Assembly: GCA_017469355.1 (NCBI GenBank)
Contig: JAFUGM010000063.1
Location: 1 to 41,104, forward strand
Direction: 5' to 3'
Source: Solobacterium sp.
GTDB lineage: Bacteria > Bacillota_I > Bacilli_A > Erysipelotrichales > Erysipelotrichaceae
Length of the DNA stretch: 41,104 nucleotides
In this document: positions 1 through 12,700 of the stretch, in pieces
How the letters are laid out: every line of letters begins with the position of its first letter
How positions within the stretch are numbered: position 1 is the first letter of the stretch
The notes under the pieces: generated by a model
Told to the model about the DNA's origin: nothing
The model's input: the letters and a program-made list of their open reading frames with translations, nothing else
Databases searched by the model: none
Program-made: the position numbers and the translations under genes

Positions 1-695
1 GGGGCATCCTGATCAAGGAACGCATGAATTGCATTACGTTCCACAAACTGATTCTGAATCAACGCTTCTGTATGAGACTTTGGCGTGGATTGTAATCCAA
101 GGGAATAATAATCCTGCACAAAGTTCTCATACAGTGATGGGGTTGGCTCAGAATGCGTCAGTACAACCGTATAGCCAATGGAAGATACCGGTTCTTCCAG
201 TACCACTTCTGTAATCCCAGGTTCCGTTTCCATGGGTTCCTGCTGTTTCAAAACAGTTTTCAGCTCTTCCAGTTCCGCAACTGCTTCCTCATTTGCCATG
301 ACATGAATCGGAATCGCATTCGCACTGACTTCTCCGTTGACATAGGCGTAAAGGTAACCGTTTCCGGTTTCCTTTGCGCTGAGTGTTCCATTAACTATGG
401 TGATATTGGAGGAAGGAGTTCCATCCTCATTCCTCACAATATACTGAATTGACTCTTCTGCTGTTGGCTCCTCCAGCATCACACTCACAAGATTCCGTAC
501 ATCCACGGCGGCTCCTGCCGCAAGATATACCGGTTCTCCAGAGACGGATACCGAATGAGATTCGCCTCGAACATCAAAGGATGGCGCACAACCGCTGATG
601 ATTACCGCATCAGCCAGAAGAAACAGAACACCAGTCGTGAAAACTGCGCATGTGGTTTTTACAAGAGAATGTTTTAACTGATTCTTTTTCTGCAT
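1..695 (-). CDS. Putative surface lipoprotein downstream of the giant adhesin (partial, 3' end outside window)
   Basis: The frame is open from an ATG at 693-695 to the window edge with no stop, giving at least 231 residues. A strong AAAGGAGG ribosome site lies just upstream. The N-terminus has a basic region, a hydrophobic stretch and a lipobox-like ISGC ending at Cys36, so it is probably a lipoprotein on the outer face of the membrane. The mature part is acidic. It contains a segment (VDVRNLV) resembling the LRNIL/LRDVL segments of the duplicated N-terminal domain of the neighbouring adhesin, which may be a shared Ig-like fold; this is weak. It starts 44 bp after the adhesin stop with no terminator between, so it should be the last visible gene of the pilin-adhesin operon. 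I recognise no family. A role in holding the adhesin at the cell surface is inference only. Confidence 0.8.
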   Translation of the reverse strand, partial: MQKKNQLKHSLVKTTCAVFTTGVLFLLADAVIISGCAPSFDVRGESHSVSVSGEPVYLAAGAAVDVRNLVSVMLEEPTAEESIQYIVRNEDGTPSSNITIVNGTLSAKETGNGYLYAYVNGEVSANAIPIHVMANEEAVAELEELKTVLKQQEPMETEPGITEVVLEEPVSSIGYTVVLTHSEPTPSLYENFVQDYYSLGLQSTPKSHTEALIQNQFVERNAIHAFLDQDA

Positions 696-739
696 CACTA
701 CCTCCTTTCCTGTTGTCTGTTGTTTCATATGAAGTTGTA

Positions 740-3700
740 TTATTCTGTAGTATTTTTTGCGGTCTGAGTTACCTCACCATCTCTGGATACGGTGATCTCA
801 AACCAGTTCTCACCATCCGTAGACTTATATCCTGCAGGAGTGATTGTCTCATGGAGGTAATACGTCCCTGCTGGAAGATCACCGATCCAGAAGATACCAC
901 TGTCGGTAGAACGAAGTCCTCTTTCTACTACGGTATGATCTGCACGGAGAAGTTCAAACACTGCACCAGGCAGAGGATCATGTGCTGCCTCGAGCTTACG
1001 GAGAACGACTCTGCGCTCGGTATCAATCAGGTTCATAACACCATAGGTGCTAATATCCGGAACTGCGGTTGCCTGATTGTTTTCAATCAGGAATACCGCG
1101 GAGTCTTTCTGCTCTTCTCCACTTCCTCTTTGAGAAAGAATATGACTGGTGGTGATATTGGCAAGGATTCCACTGTCAATCGCCTGGAATCCAGCCTCTC
1201 CCACAAGTGCGACATACGTATTCTCAACACGATTCTTTAAATCATAGGAATTGACATAGCCTTTCGGAACGGTTGTCTCCTTAAGGTAGTAAACACCCGC
1301 AGGAATCTGTTCAAAGAGAACGGTTCCTTTTTTAAGAACTTCACCCTTCACATTAGTGAAGGTAGCCGTTCCATCCGCGGAGGTCGCCGTCGCATCTTCC
1401 CCGCGAATCTTATATGTATTTCTGCATTCTGGATCAGTAAACAGAGTAAATTCTGCCTGTGCCAACGGTTCGCCAAATCCATCGATCTTGAGGAAAGAGA
1501 TGTCATATCCTCCAGACCAGTAGATACATCTGGCTGTTCCAATATTATTGCCGGATTGACCAGTCAAATAGTCTCCACCACAATCCGTATCCACGTCGGC
1601 GCGTGCATTTCTGAACGCGTTGTAAGTCGCTTCGGAAACTTCTCCAGCAAAGGAAACCACCGCAAACTGCTTCTGCATATAGTAGTGGTTAGGCTGTGTA
1701 TTATCATCACCTTCAGCCCATACCCAGATCGAACCCGCCGGTACAGTATCAGCAAGATTTCCGTTCAGAGTAATGGATGTTAGTGCCTGTCCATCCGCTG
1801 CGATTCCCGCAAGGTAGATATCCTGATGAGCGACTGTATAGGCCTCACCACCATTTGTGGCATCTCCTGGCAACACAGTATCACTGAAGTTATCGTTGAA
1901 GCTCGGGTTACCAGAGAGGTAGAGTCTGCTGTCCTTAGCAAGGTAAATACCTGCACCGTTTCCACCCTTGACACTGAGATTATTACTGATCGTGCCGCCA
2001 GTGAAATAAACCGATGTTCCAGCACCAGCATTCACTGCTCCGCCATTACCCTCTACTATGGAATTGCGCAATGTCGCATGATCAGAGATTGTCAGCACTG
2101 CCGATGTCTGAGCATTATTGACGATACCGCCATCGCAAACGATGACACGATCATTTTCACGATCTTCTCTATGGCCATCACCATCAAGAGTAATATTCAT
2201 CAATGTCAGGTTAGAGTTGTTGGTAATCATACTGCCTGTGCAGCCATCACCTCTCGTGATGACACATACAGTATTATCATCGCCAGTATACGCATAACCG
2301 TCAGTATCAGTCTTAGGAGCAGTTGTAAGCATTACGGTCTTACCACGGGCCAGCTCTACACCCTCATTGAGTGTATATTCACTGACCAGCATCTCGATTA
2401 ATCGTGCTGTACCTCTGCTGCCATTGCTGTAGGTAAAGGTTGATGTACCTGCCTGATTATATGCAGCGAAGCACTCTTCCAACGAACCGTATACAGCAGG
2501 AGCACCATTGATATACAGCAGGGTTCCATTTCGATCCGTAATCTTACAGATAACTTCATCCCACTGCGCGTAAAGCGTCATATCACCCTTTGAAATCTCA
2601 TCTGCATACTTATTTGAAGGTTCAGTAGAATCGATGCCGCGATAGAAGGTGATGTTATCTTCACGTACATACTCGAAGTAGCCAAGTTCTTTCAGTTGTT
2701 CTTCTGTCAGTTCTTCGCCGTTTTCACCTTCAGGTTTTTTATCCATCGTAGCCCACGCTTTGAATACATGGCTATCCCAAGTGGGGTTCGTTTCCATAAT
2801 TGTGTAGTTATGGCTGGTTTCTACGGTTGTAAAGCCAATCGTATCTGTACGTTCCCCATTGTTATCTGACAGTTTTCCGCCCATGGCATTAAAGGTCAGT
2901 GTCGGTTTAATATCGTTCTTCAACCCGAATGTTTCACCAAGGAACGCCTTCTCAGGCAGATCGATATTAAGCGTACGGTCAACATCACCGTCTACCGGCA
3001 CCACTTCCCAAGACACAGAATTATCTCTGCCGATGGTCACTTTCCAGTGTCCTGCAGGAAGTACGGTATCTCCTGCCGTGGCAGTCTGATCGAGTCGATA
3101 GACGCTTCCCGGAGCAAACCTAGCGGCATTTCCACCTGTTGTTTCGACGCTGCCCCACGGAATAGTCACAATACCTTCCGCATTGCTACGTCCGCTCCAG
3201 ACCTGAACATCACCTTCGCCCTCAGCCTCTCTGGTTAAGGTAAAGCTGGCATTCGGTACAGGAACAACTTCATCAGAAACAACGATATTTCCTTCATCGT
3301 CAATCTGAGGCAGATATTGTGTCACTTTGAGTTCCAGTCCCTTACCAGTCCAGGCAATGTGCTGTTTTCCTTCAGTTACCGATCCACTGATACCAGTCAG
3401 TGTAGTGTCACGGTCATTAACGAATTTATTCAATCTCGCACCACTGATGTTGGCTCCGGTATAAGTACCGAAGTCTCTGCCGCCAACGCCATGATCCGCA
3501 TAGATCGGATAATCCATTCGGTTCGGAGTTCCTTCAGATTCTGGTTCACCATCAGCCACATAAATACCAATGTTGGCACTGGAGCCAAGACCAGAGCTTG
3601 TAATAATTGTGTTGCTGTCATAGCCAAGATAAACATTCTTGACAGTTGTTCCATCAGAATCTGTATTGCCAGTGACAATTGCATTACCAGAGAAAGCAAG

Positions 3701-6700
3701 TGTTGCATTCTCACCAGTGGATACCGCTCCCTCCGGAGACTTGTTTCTTTCTTTAATACTGCCTCCGGTCATGGTGAAGGTTTTCCATGCGGCCACATAA
3801 ACTGCGCCACCCGAGGTAGTTGCATTATTTCCAGTCACGCTTCCACCACTCATCGTAACAGAACCGCCATTATATACCGCGCCGCCATAATCAGCTTCAT
3901 TTTCAGTAATAACAGGCGCACCAGAAATCGTCACAACTGCTTCTTCCGCCGCATGAATTGCACCACCGGTCTTTTCTGCGCTGTTACTTTGGAGAGTACC
4001 TCCCGCAATTCGAGCATTCCCTGCTGTCCAAAGAGCACCACCTTCAGTTGCCTTATTTCCGCTTATGATACTTCCAGCGTACATGGTGAAGGTGGTTCCG
4101 TTGTTCATGTAAATACCACCACCATTGTTACCAGCAGTGTTTCCATTTCCTGATTCAGTTCCACCAACAGCACCTCTTAGAACCACGTTTGCCTTGGAGT
4201 ATACTGCACCACCATCATTCTCTGCCTGATTGCCCGTGAGAATTGTTCCGACATTCAGATTTACACTTGTTCCAGTAGAAGCGTAGATTGCACCGCCATT
4301 ACCATTATTATTTGCTTCACAGTCCGTGATTGTTCCAGCAGTCGTAATGGTGACAAAGCCGGAATCAGCGTAGACGCCTCCTCCATTAGCTGCAGAACAG
4401 TCCCGAATAATTCCGTTCATGATAAGAGATGCTCCGGTGTTCAGATAAATTGCACCACCATTGCCCGTAGTTTCAGAATTCTGTAAAATCGCACCGCTAT
4501 TGACTGTCAGACGAACCGGACCGGCAACCTGAATGATGCCACCATTTCCATCTGAAGTTATCGGAGTTTCTGCGTTCTTAGCACCATCCAGAACAATCTT
4601 ATCGATGGTAAGAGCTCCATTATCTACGATCATACCGCCTTCCGCAAAACCACGGCTGACAACAGAAACGTTACCATTTCCATCATCCACTCCCTTGTTA
4701 TATGGGAAGTTGTCTTCATCCGTTGTTAATGCTGTGGAAAGGATCACAGTCTTACCAGTGTTCAGTACAGCAGTATTCTCCATTGTATATTCAGGAACAA
4801 CCATCTCAATTCTCAACGTTCCTGAAACAGTACCATTTCGAGAAGTTCTGAGATTACCGGAATTGATCTGTGCAAATGCATCTTCCAGATGTGCAAAGAC
4901 TGCCTCTCTCAGATTGCCGTTAGATTCCCTGATATACAGCAGTTCACGACTGCGGTTAGTAATCTTGCAGACAATCTCCAGGAAAGTATTCTCAAAGACA
5001 ACCTCAGAAGAAGAAACTGCCAGTTCATTACCGTCTTCATCTACCACGTTCTCACCGATGATGCCTTCCTGCATCATTGCAGAAACAGGCTCGGATCCAT
5101 TCTTCGAAACCATCGTACGAACAGAAATTCTCTGGGTATCAGAAAGCTCTTCTTCCACTGCGTACTTCAAATCCGTAGGCAGTCCGTGAATTATAAGAGA
5201 CTCTCCATGTTTCAGAGTAAACTCTGCCACACCATCCGTGAACTCTATTTCTCCGTAAATCGAATTATTGTTTGCGTCCGACTTTTCTGCTTGATAAGTC
5301 TTTGAAATGGTATTGTCATCCAAAGACAATTTGAAACTGAAATCCTCTTGGTAATCCTGCTCCGCATTACTTACAACCTGTTTGGAAACAATAAGATCTC
5401 CAGTTACACGAATGTTGTTAAAGGATACAGAGGAGAGACTTGTAGAATTTACGGATCCAATGTTTTCACCCAATGCCCCAACTACGGTCAGAGGCTTTTC
5501 ATCTGTGAAGGTAAATGTCTCTCCATTCCTCATTGCCTCTGCTGTATAGTCTTCTTTCTGAGCCTCAGACAGAGCCTCGGTCACCTCATAGGCCACCTTG
5601 TCAAATGCATCCGGGAAAATCGCAGTCGCTGATTCACCAGCTTTAAGCCTTACAGTGGCTTGACCATCCTTGTTGAATGTCAAATCACCATACTTTGTGC
5701 TGTTCATCGTAAACTTGTCGGCAGGCAATCGCACTATAAACTCGAACTCTGCCGCAGTTTGATCATATGACCAGTCACTAGTAATGGTCTTTGTCACAGT
5801 GAGGAGTGGATGGTACTCCCAATAAATATTTGAATTACCCTTATCGGTACTCTGGAAACCTCGCAGTGTTGAATCACGATCATTAACAAAGCAGAAGAGG
5901 TTATCTTCATCTACCGCCCATGTACCAAAAGGCTTCCCACTCAGACCATGTTTGTAGTAGATAGAAGTTGTCTGGGTCTCTTTACCTTCAGTATAAATAC
6001 CAATCTCAGATCTGGCATCAAGTCCACTTGCCTTGATAAGATCATTGCTATCCTGATTAAACTGAACATTGTTTCGAGTCGTGTTCTTCAGTGTATTGCC
6101 AGTCACTGTACAGTAGCCTGAGAAAATCGCTTGCGCACTAGAATCAGTAGCAATCGCAATACCACCGCCCTGAGTTGTGGCATTATTTCCAGTAATCACA
6201 CCACCGTTCATTTCAATCTTACTGCTGTTTGTCAAATAGACGGCACCGCCATTGGCTGCCGAGCAGCCAGTAATCGTACCACCATTCATGGTGAAGGTGC
6301 CATCATTGAGCGCTACAGCACCACCGTTTCTTGAACCTGCAGCACTATTTTCAATCTTACTTCCAGCATTCATGATCAGTGTGCTTTCAGAACCATTAAG
6401 GTATACCGCACCACCATCTTTATTATTTGTTTTGCCATTTTGCAGCGTTGCTTCTTTATCCAAGACAACCTTATTGGAACCCTCAATACGCAGAATCGCT
6501 CCTTCCTGGTTCGCTGAATAACTAGAGCCATTAAGTGTAATATTCTGCAGATTCAGTTCCCAGTTTCCACTTCCGCTCAAAGAAGTCATAGCAATGGTGG
6601 TCGCAGTCCTCTTAATGGTGGCATTAAATCTAGCATCCCCAATGTAATAGAAGCCGCATTCATCTGGTGTAGTAGAAGCCGTGGTCAATGTAACCTTTCG

Positions 6701-9700
6701 TTTCGCTTCACTATCAAGATAAATCTGTCTACTAGAAGATAATCCATATTCCTGCACCAGCATCTGAACCTGATATTCATCACCTGTATACTGGATACCA
6801 TCCTTGGTGTAGAGCGCAGGTGTACCTGCAACATTTAGTACATTAAACGCGCCATCAGCTACAGTCTCAAGAACACTATAAACAGCAGGTGAACCATCTG
6901 CATCTCTGTATAACAGGTTTCCTTCACCATCAGTAATCTTGCATACAAACTCCGGCCAAATAACTTCACTATTTTGATTGCCCTTCAGTCCATAGAGATA
7001 TTGTCTGCGGTCATTGTGGTAGACGTTAAGATTATCGAAATTGTTACTAATGTATGTAGCGAAAGGCATTCCAGGGACACCATGTCCTGCATCCTGTTCA
7101 TCTGAGGCGTAAACACCAATATACGAATCCGCATTTAACGAATAATTTTTAATAATTGTATTGCGATTCTGATCCAGATAAACATTACAAGTGGTATTTT
7201 GTGAACCCATCGTATTGTTTTTTACCTTCACCGTTCCTTGGAAGGTCAGCAAGGAATCCGGTCCACCAACGGCAATACCACCACCATAGGACAGGGCATG
7301 ATTGTAGCTGATTTCCAATGTCTTAGCAGTATTGTCATTGAAGGTTGCCGTCTGTCCGTCAGCCACGAAAATACCCGCACCTATATTCGCTGTATTTCCA
7401 TTTCCCTCAGAGCCACCAATTACTGCGCCGGAATCAGTCATGCTGAACGTTCCGCCGGCATGATATACACCTCCACCATTTTCAGACGCACTATTCTGAA
7501 TAATATTCCCACCATAGAAAGCAAATGTTCCACCAGCATGGTACACACCACCACCATTACCGTCGGCCACGCATGATTTAATTACAGATGTATTGCGTAG
7601 GTTGAATGTGCCACTTGCAGCATATACACCGCCACCATTGACCGTGGCTCGACAGTTTTCAATCGTGCCAAAACTGGTATTATCCTTTTCTCCCATATTG
7701 AGGGTATTCGAATTCAGATAAACACCACCACCATTTGTCGCAAGGCAGTTTTGAATCTTTGCAGTAGAATCCGATCCATAGAAGAAGATATCGTTATTCC
7801 CACCAGTACTGGTATGGTAAATACCACCACCATTACCAGCTGCCTGACAGTTAGTAATGACACCGTCATAGATTTTGACAGCGCCACCTGCCACATACAC
7901 GCCACCGCCATCACCTGACGCTGTGGCTGTGTAAAGGATTTCTCCGTCTTCACCCGTCTCCTCACTACCTATGCTACCGCCAGCATTTAAGGTAAGTATT
8001 CCGCTCGCATTGTATACGCCACCGCCATTGACCGCTGATGATGTAACAGTCTTTGTGGTTTGCTCATTGTCTACTGTGTCATTAAGAGTAATCAGACCAC
8101 CAATTGAAGCGCCATCTGCATACTCGACATCATCATATGTTCCACTTCCGACATTATAGGTACTGGTCTTATATACAGCTCCGCCATTAGCTGTTGCAGT
8201 ACCGCCAACAATGCCTCCATATTGATTGATTGTTCCGCTTGACTGATAAATGCCACCGCCATTTGTCGCATTACCACTTATGAAACCACCTAAGATATAG
8301 AATGTTCCACTATCGTACCAACCGCCGCCGCTTACAGCATCACAATCGCTAATGATACCGCTATGATAAACAGCTGTACCGCTGCTATGATATATTCCTC
8401 CGCCGCTAACGGCTTCGCAATCACTGATGATGTTGTTTTGATATACAGACGTGCCATCAGCCTGATAGATACCGCCGCCATACGCGGCCTCACAGTCAGT
8501 AATGATACTGTTTTGATATACAGTCGCACCTCCTCCTTGATAGATTCCTCCACCTTTGCTGTCGGAATTGGTGACTGAATTTCCAGTAATCGTGCAACCA
8601 TCAAAACTAGCAGTGCTGGGATTAATGTAAATCCCACCGCCATTCGCCTTTGAAGTACTATCAAGGATAGATCCATTTTCCAAAGTGACAATCTTCGCAC
8701 CGGTATAAATTGCGCCACCAGCATTGACTATTGCTGTACAGTTCTGAAATGATCCATCTTTAAAGGTAAAAGCTGAGCCCTCAGCGCTACGATTATGATA
8801 TAGACCTCCACCATCTGTCTGAGCGGTGCAATTTTCAAAGACACTCTGTTCACCAATGATACTCAGTGTTTGAGCAGTTGAATACATACCACCACCAGTA
8901 GCAGACTTAGCCGTACAATCTTTGAAAACGCTGTTCGCTATAGCCGCAGTTCCAGCATAATCATGATACAATCCACCACCTGCATTGGCTGCCGTACAGT
9001 TGACAAAAGAGCTTTCTGAACCTTTTATCGCACAATTATTTTCTGCGTCATAATTTACATAGAATTCCCGCGCATTAGAATATATACCGCCGCCATTTCC
9101 GCCATTCAAGGCCTCACAATTGATGAACGCGCTGTTTTCAAGTGTTACACGACTTCCTGCTGTATTTCTGTTCTGATAGACAGCACCGCCACTACCCCAT
9201 CCAGTACAATCCGCAAAGGTATTAGATGTACCTGTAATTGAGAGTGTTTTTGCTTGAGTATAAAGCGCACCACCCCCGCCTGTCCTTGCCACGCATCCTG
9301 TAAAATTCACATTTTGCATAAAGACAGATGCATCATCTTTCGGGTTATAAATACCTCCACCCAGATTTGCTGTACAGTCAGTAAAATAGTTGTTACCATC
9401 CTTCGCACTATCATCAAGATACTTGCCGGGATTATCTTTCCCTATGATTACCGTAGCCGCATTTGAACTTACTGCACCGCCGTTTCCAGTTGCAAGGCAG
9501 TTATCGAAAGTACATCCATAAATTTCTAACTTTCTGGCGTTTGTCATAGCAACTGCACCACCAGTGACAGATTGGCTGTTTCTGAAAACACTGCCCTGCA
9601 GAATCAGATCATGGGAAGTTGTACGAATTGCACCGCCAACTGCGCTACCATTCTTTGCGCTGCAGTTATCAAATGTACAATCAATAACACGTAAAATACT

Positions 9701-12700
9701 ATACTTGGCGGTAGATGCTTCGTCATTTGCATAAACGTTGATTGCGCCTCCATTACCAGAACTCTTGTTTGTATAGCTACCATCAAAAGAGCATCGTTCA
9801 ATAGTGACATCGAGTGCATCAGACTCGATGGTGCCTCCAGAGCCACCCACTGAATAAGAGTTTTTAAAGGTGCTATCTGTAATCACTGTTTTCGAATCAG
9901 AAGACCACCCTCCTCGAATGTTATGGAAAACTGATCCTGCCTGAGCATTACCCGTAAGACATGCGCAACTGTCAAAAGAGCAATTTATTACATATAGCTC
10001 TCTGGCTGTTGTCCATATAGCACCACCACCTGCTTTGTCATTAGATCCGTTGGTCTGACAATTATCAAATACGCAATCTTCAACAGTCAAACTACTACCT
10101 GCTTTTTGGTTATCAACATAAATTGCACCACCTTGTTTAGCTCGAAAGCCTCTAACATCGCAGTTTGTAATTTTGACAGTCAAGCAATTACTTGTACTGA
10201 TCGCTCCTCCGGCACCTGAGCCCGCTAAAGACCTGCCATCGAAGGCGAGATTTTCAACCGTCAGTGTACTATCTGTTGCTGTGACCGAAGAACCGGTATT
10301 GCCCGTATCGCGGCTGAGGGTAGCCTTATCACCGGTTCCTGTGTATGGTAAAGTTTCATCATCTTTGGAAGCAGTGGTAAAGGTAATATCATATCCAGCC
10401 GGAATATTCAGTACATCATCCTTGGGCACCAGATAATCTACCAGCATCTCAATCTTGTAAGTGTTGTTACCAGTTACCGCTTTTTCAGCAACAGCATACG
10501 CCATTGCAGCCTTAAGAGTGGGGAACGGCATATCCCCAATCTTACAGATAGGAAGCGCACTGCCTATAATGAGCTCTGCAGCAGTGTCACTGCTGTTCAA
10601 CTTACCACTTACTTCAAGTTCTATGCCGGTAATTGTCTGAGAAGCTCCACCATTAAAGGTATAGCTGATATCGCCTGTACCGCTAAAGGTTCCCTTGATT
10701 GTAATATTCTGTCCCTGAGCACCAGGAAGCATCAGTTTGATAGATTCTCCTGAACCCAATCTCATATCATCACTTGAGACGGCACGAAGAGTTTGTATGG
10801 TCGCACCATTTTTCGCAGTAACAAAACCATAAATACCTTCCGCAACATTATGACCTAGCACACTAATCTCAGAAATATCCAACTTCAGTTCACTGGTATT
10901 GTTGTTAACAATAGTAAGATACGCCGGAGCAGAGTAGAAAATTATAAGTTTTTCCAGAGGTGCCTCGGTTCCGTCTTGCTGAGTATAAGACCATTTACGG
11001 TTTACTGCATCCCATTTGATAGTTTTTAGATAATCCTCAAAGTTGGTTAGCGCTTTGTCAGAATACGTATAAGCATAGACTGCTGTTGAAGCATAGTCAG
11101 CCCCTACTTTACTAGTAAACTGACTGTTATGAGTTTCATACAGCTTCATAGCCATTACGAGGTCATATATATCGTTCTCCCGTGTACGTGGCAAATAGGT
11201 TTGATTCGTGACCACATCTTTGTATGTTCCGGTAGGAGGAAACGACTGACTATCGTAACTCTTCAAATACCGCACATCGTACTTCAATGCATGTACCCAA
11301 TACATCCGGTTGTACTCATAACGAACTTCCAGATCGCTGAATCTATCGTTTTTAAACACAGTGCTCAGCTTAGTGAGATCGCCCGCAGAAACATACGCCC
11401 CAAAGTATCCAGTAACATCGCCATGTGCCACAACCAGATCGTCATCAACTTTGCCAGGTACATAAACACCGATCTTCTTTCCTGAAGTTAGTGTGTTGGC
11501 ATTAATAACAAGTTCAGAGTCAACATCCAGGTATACATTGCTCTGTTTACCATTCATCATGTTGTTGTTAACTTCAGCATTCCCAGAGAAATTCAATCTT
11601 GCAGTAATACTTCCGACACCAACAGCACCACCATTGGTAGCGTTATTGCCTGTAATAGATGCTGAAATATTGGCGATACCCGATCCGACATAGATTGCTG
11701 CACCATTGACAGCGGTATTTTCATTATTAATATTGCCGCCGGTATAGCTTACCGTGCCGCTTTCCGCATAAATCGCACCGCCAAGGCCAACTGATGTATC
11801 TTCACTATCGCCCCGGTTTGCGCTATTTCTACCGAGCGCACCTCCACTAATAGTTACAGCACCATTTTCAGAATAGATGCCACCACCATTGCCTTGTGCA
11901 GCTTTATTCGCAGTAATGCCTCCATCTTTAACTGTCACAGACGCACTGACAGCATAGATTGCTCCTCCACTCGACTTAGCTTCGTTGCCCTCCAGTTTGC
12001 CGTTATTTACAGTAACCGTACCGCTGGCAGCATAAATTGCGCCTCCATCAGTTGCTTTGTTTCCAACTAGCGTGCTATCCGCATTCATGACACTCAAACT
12101 GCCACCTTCCATGTAGAATGCACCGCCGTTACCTAGAGATTCATTACTGGTGAAGGAGACTTTGTTTCCCTCTTCTCCACCTCTACTATTATATGTTCCG
12201 CCAATTCCAGCATTGGTATTCAGCGCATAAATCGCACCGCCATTGGCAGTAGAGGTATTGTTGGTGAAGTTTGCACCATTTAAATTTAACGTTGACCCAC
12301 TTATATAGATAGCGCCACCATTAACAGCTGAGTTACCCGTTCCTTCATCGTTTCCTCCAAAAGTACCAGTAACCGTTACAGTACCACCAACTGAATAGAG
12401 TCCACCGCCATTGCCTGTAGCCGCATTCCCACTAAATGTTCCATCGGCTTTCAAAGTACCATTCACACGGTAAATACCACCACCGTTTGCCGCAGTATTT
12501 CCTGCAATAGATCCGTTATTGATGAAGGTTCCATTACCCTGATATACTGCTCCGCCATTGGCTAATGCGCTGTTTTCAGAAAGTGTACCATTCACTTCTT
12601 CTGTAAATGTTCCATTGTTAAGATAAACAGCTCCGCCGTTTTCCGTAGCGGCATTTTTTGAGATACTACCACTTGTTGTCAGGGTTCCTCCATTTTGATA

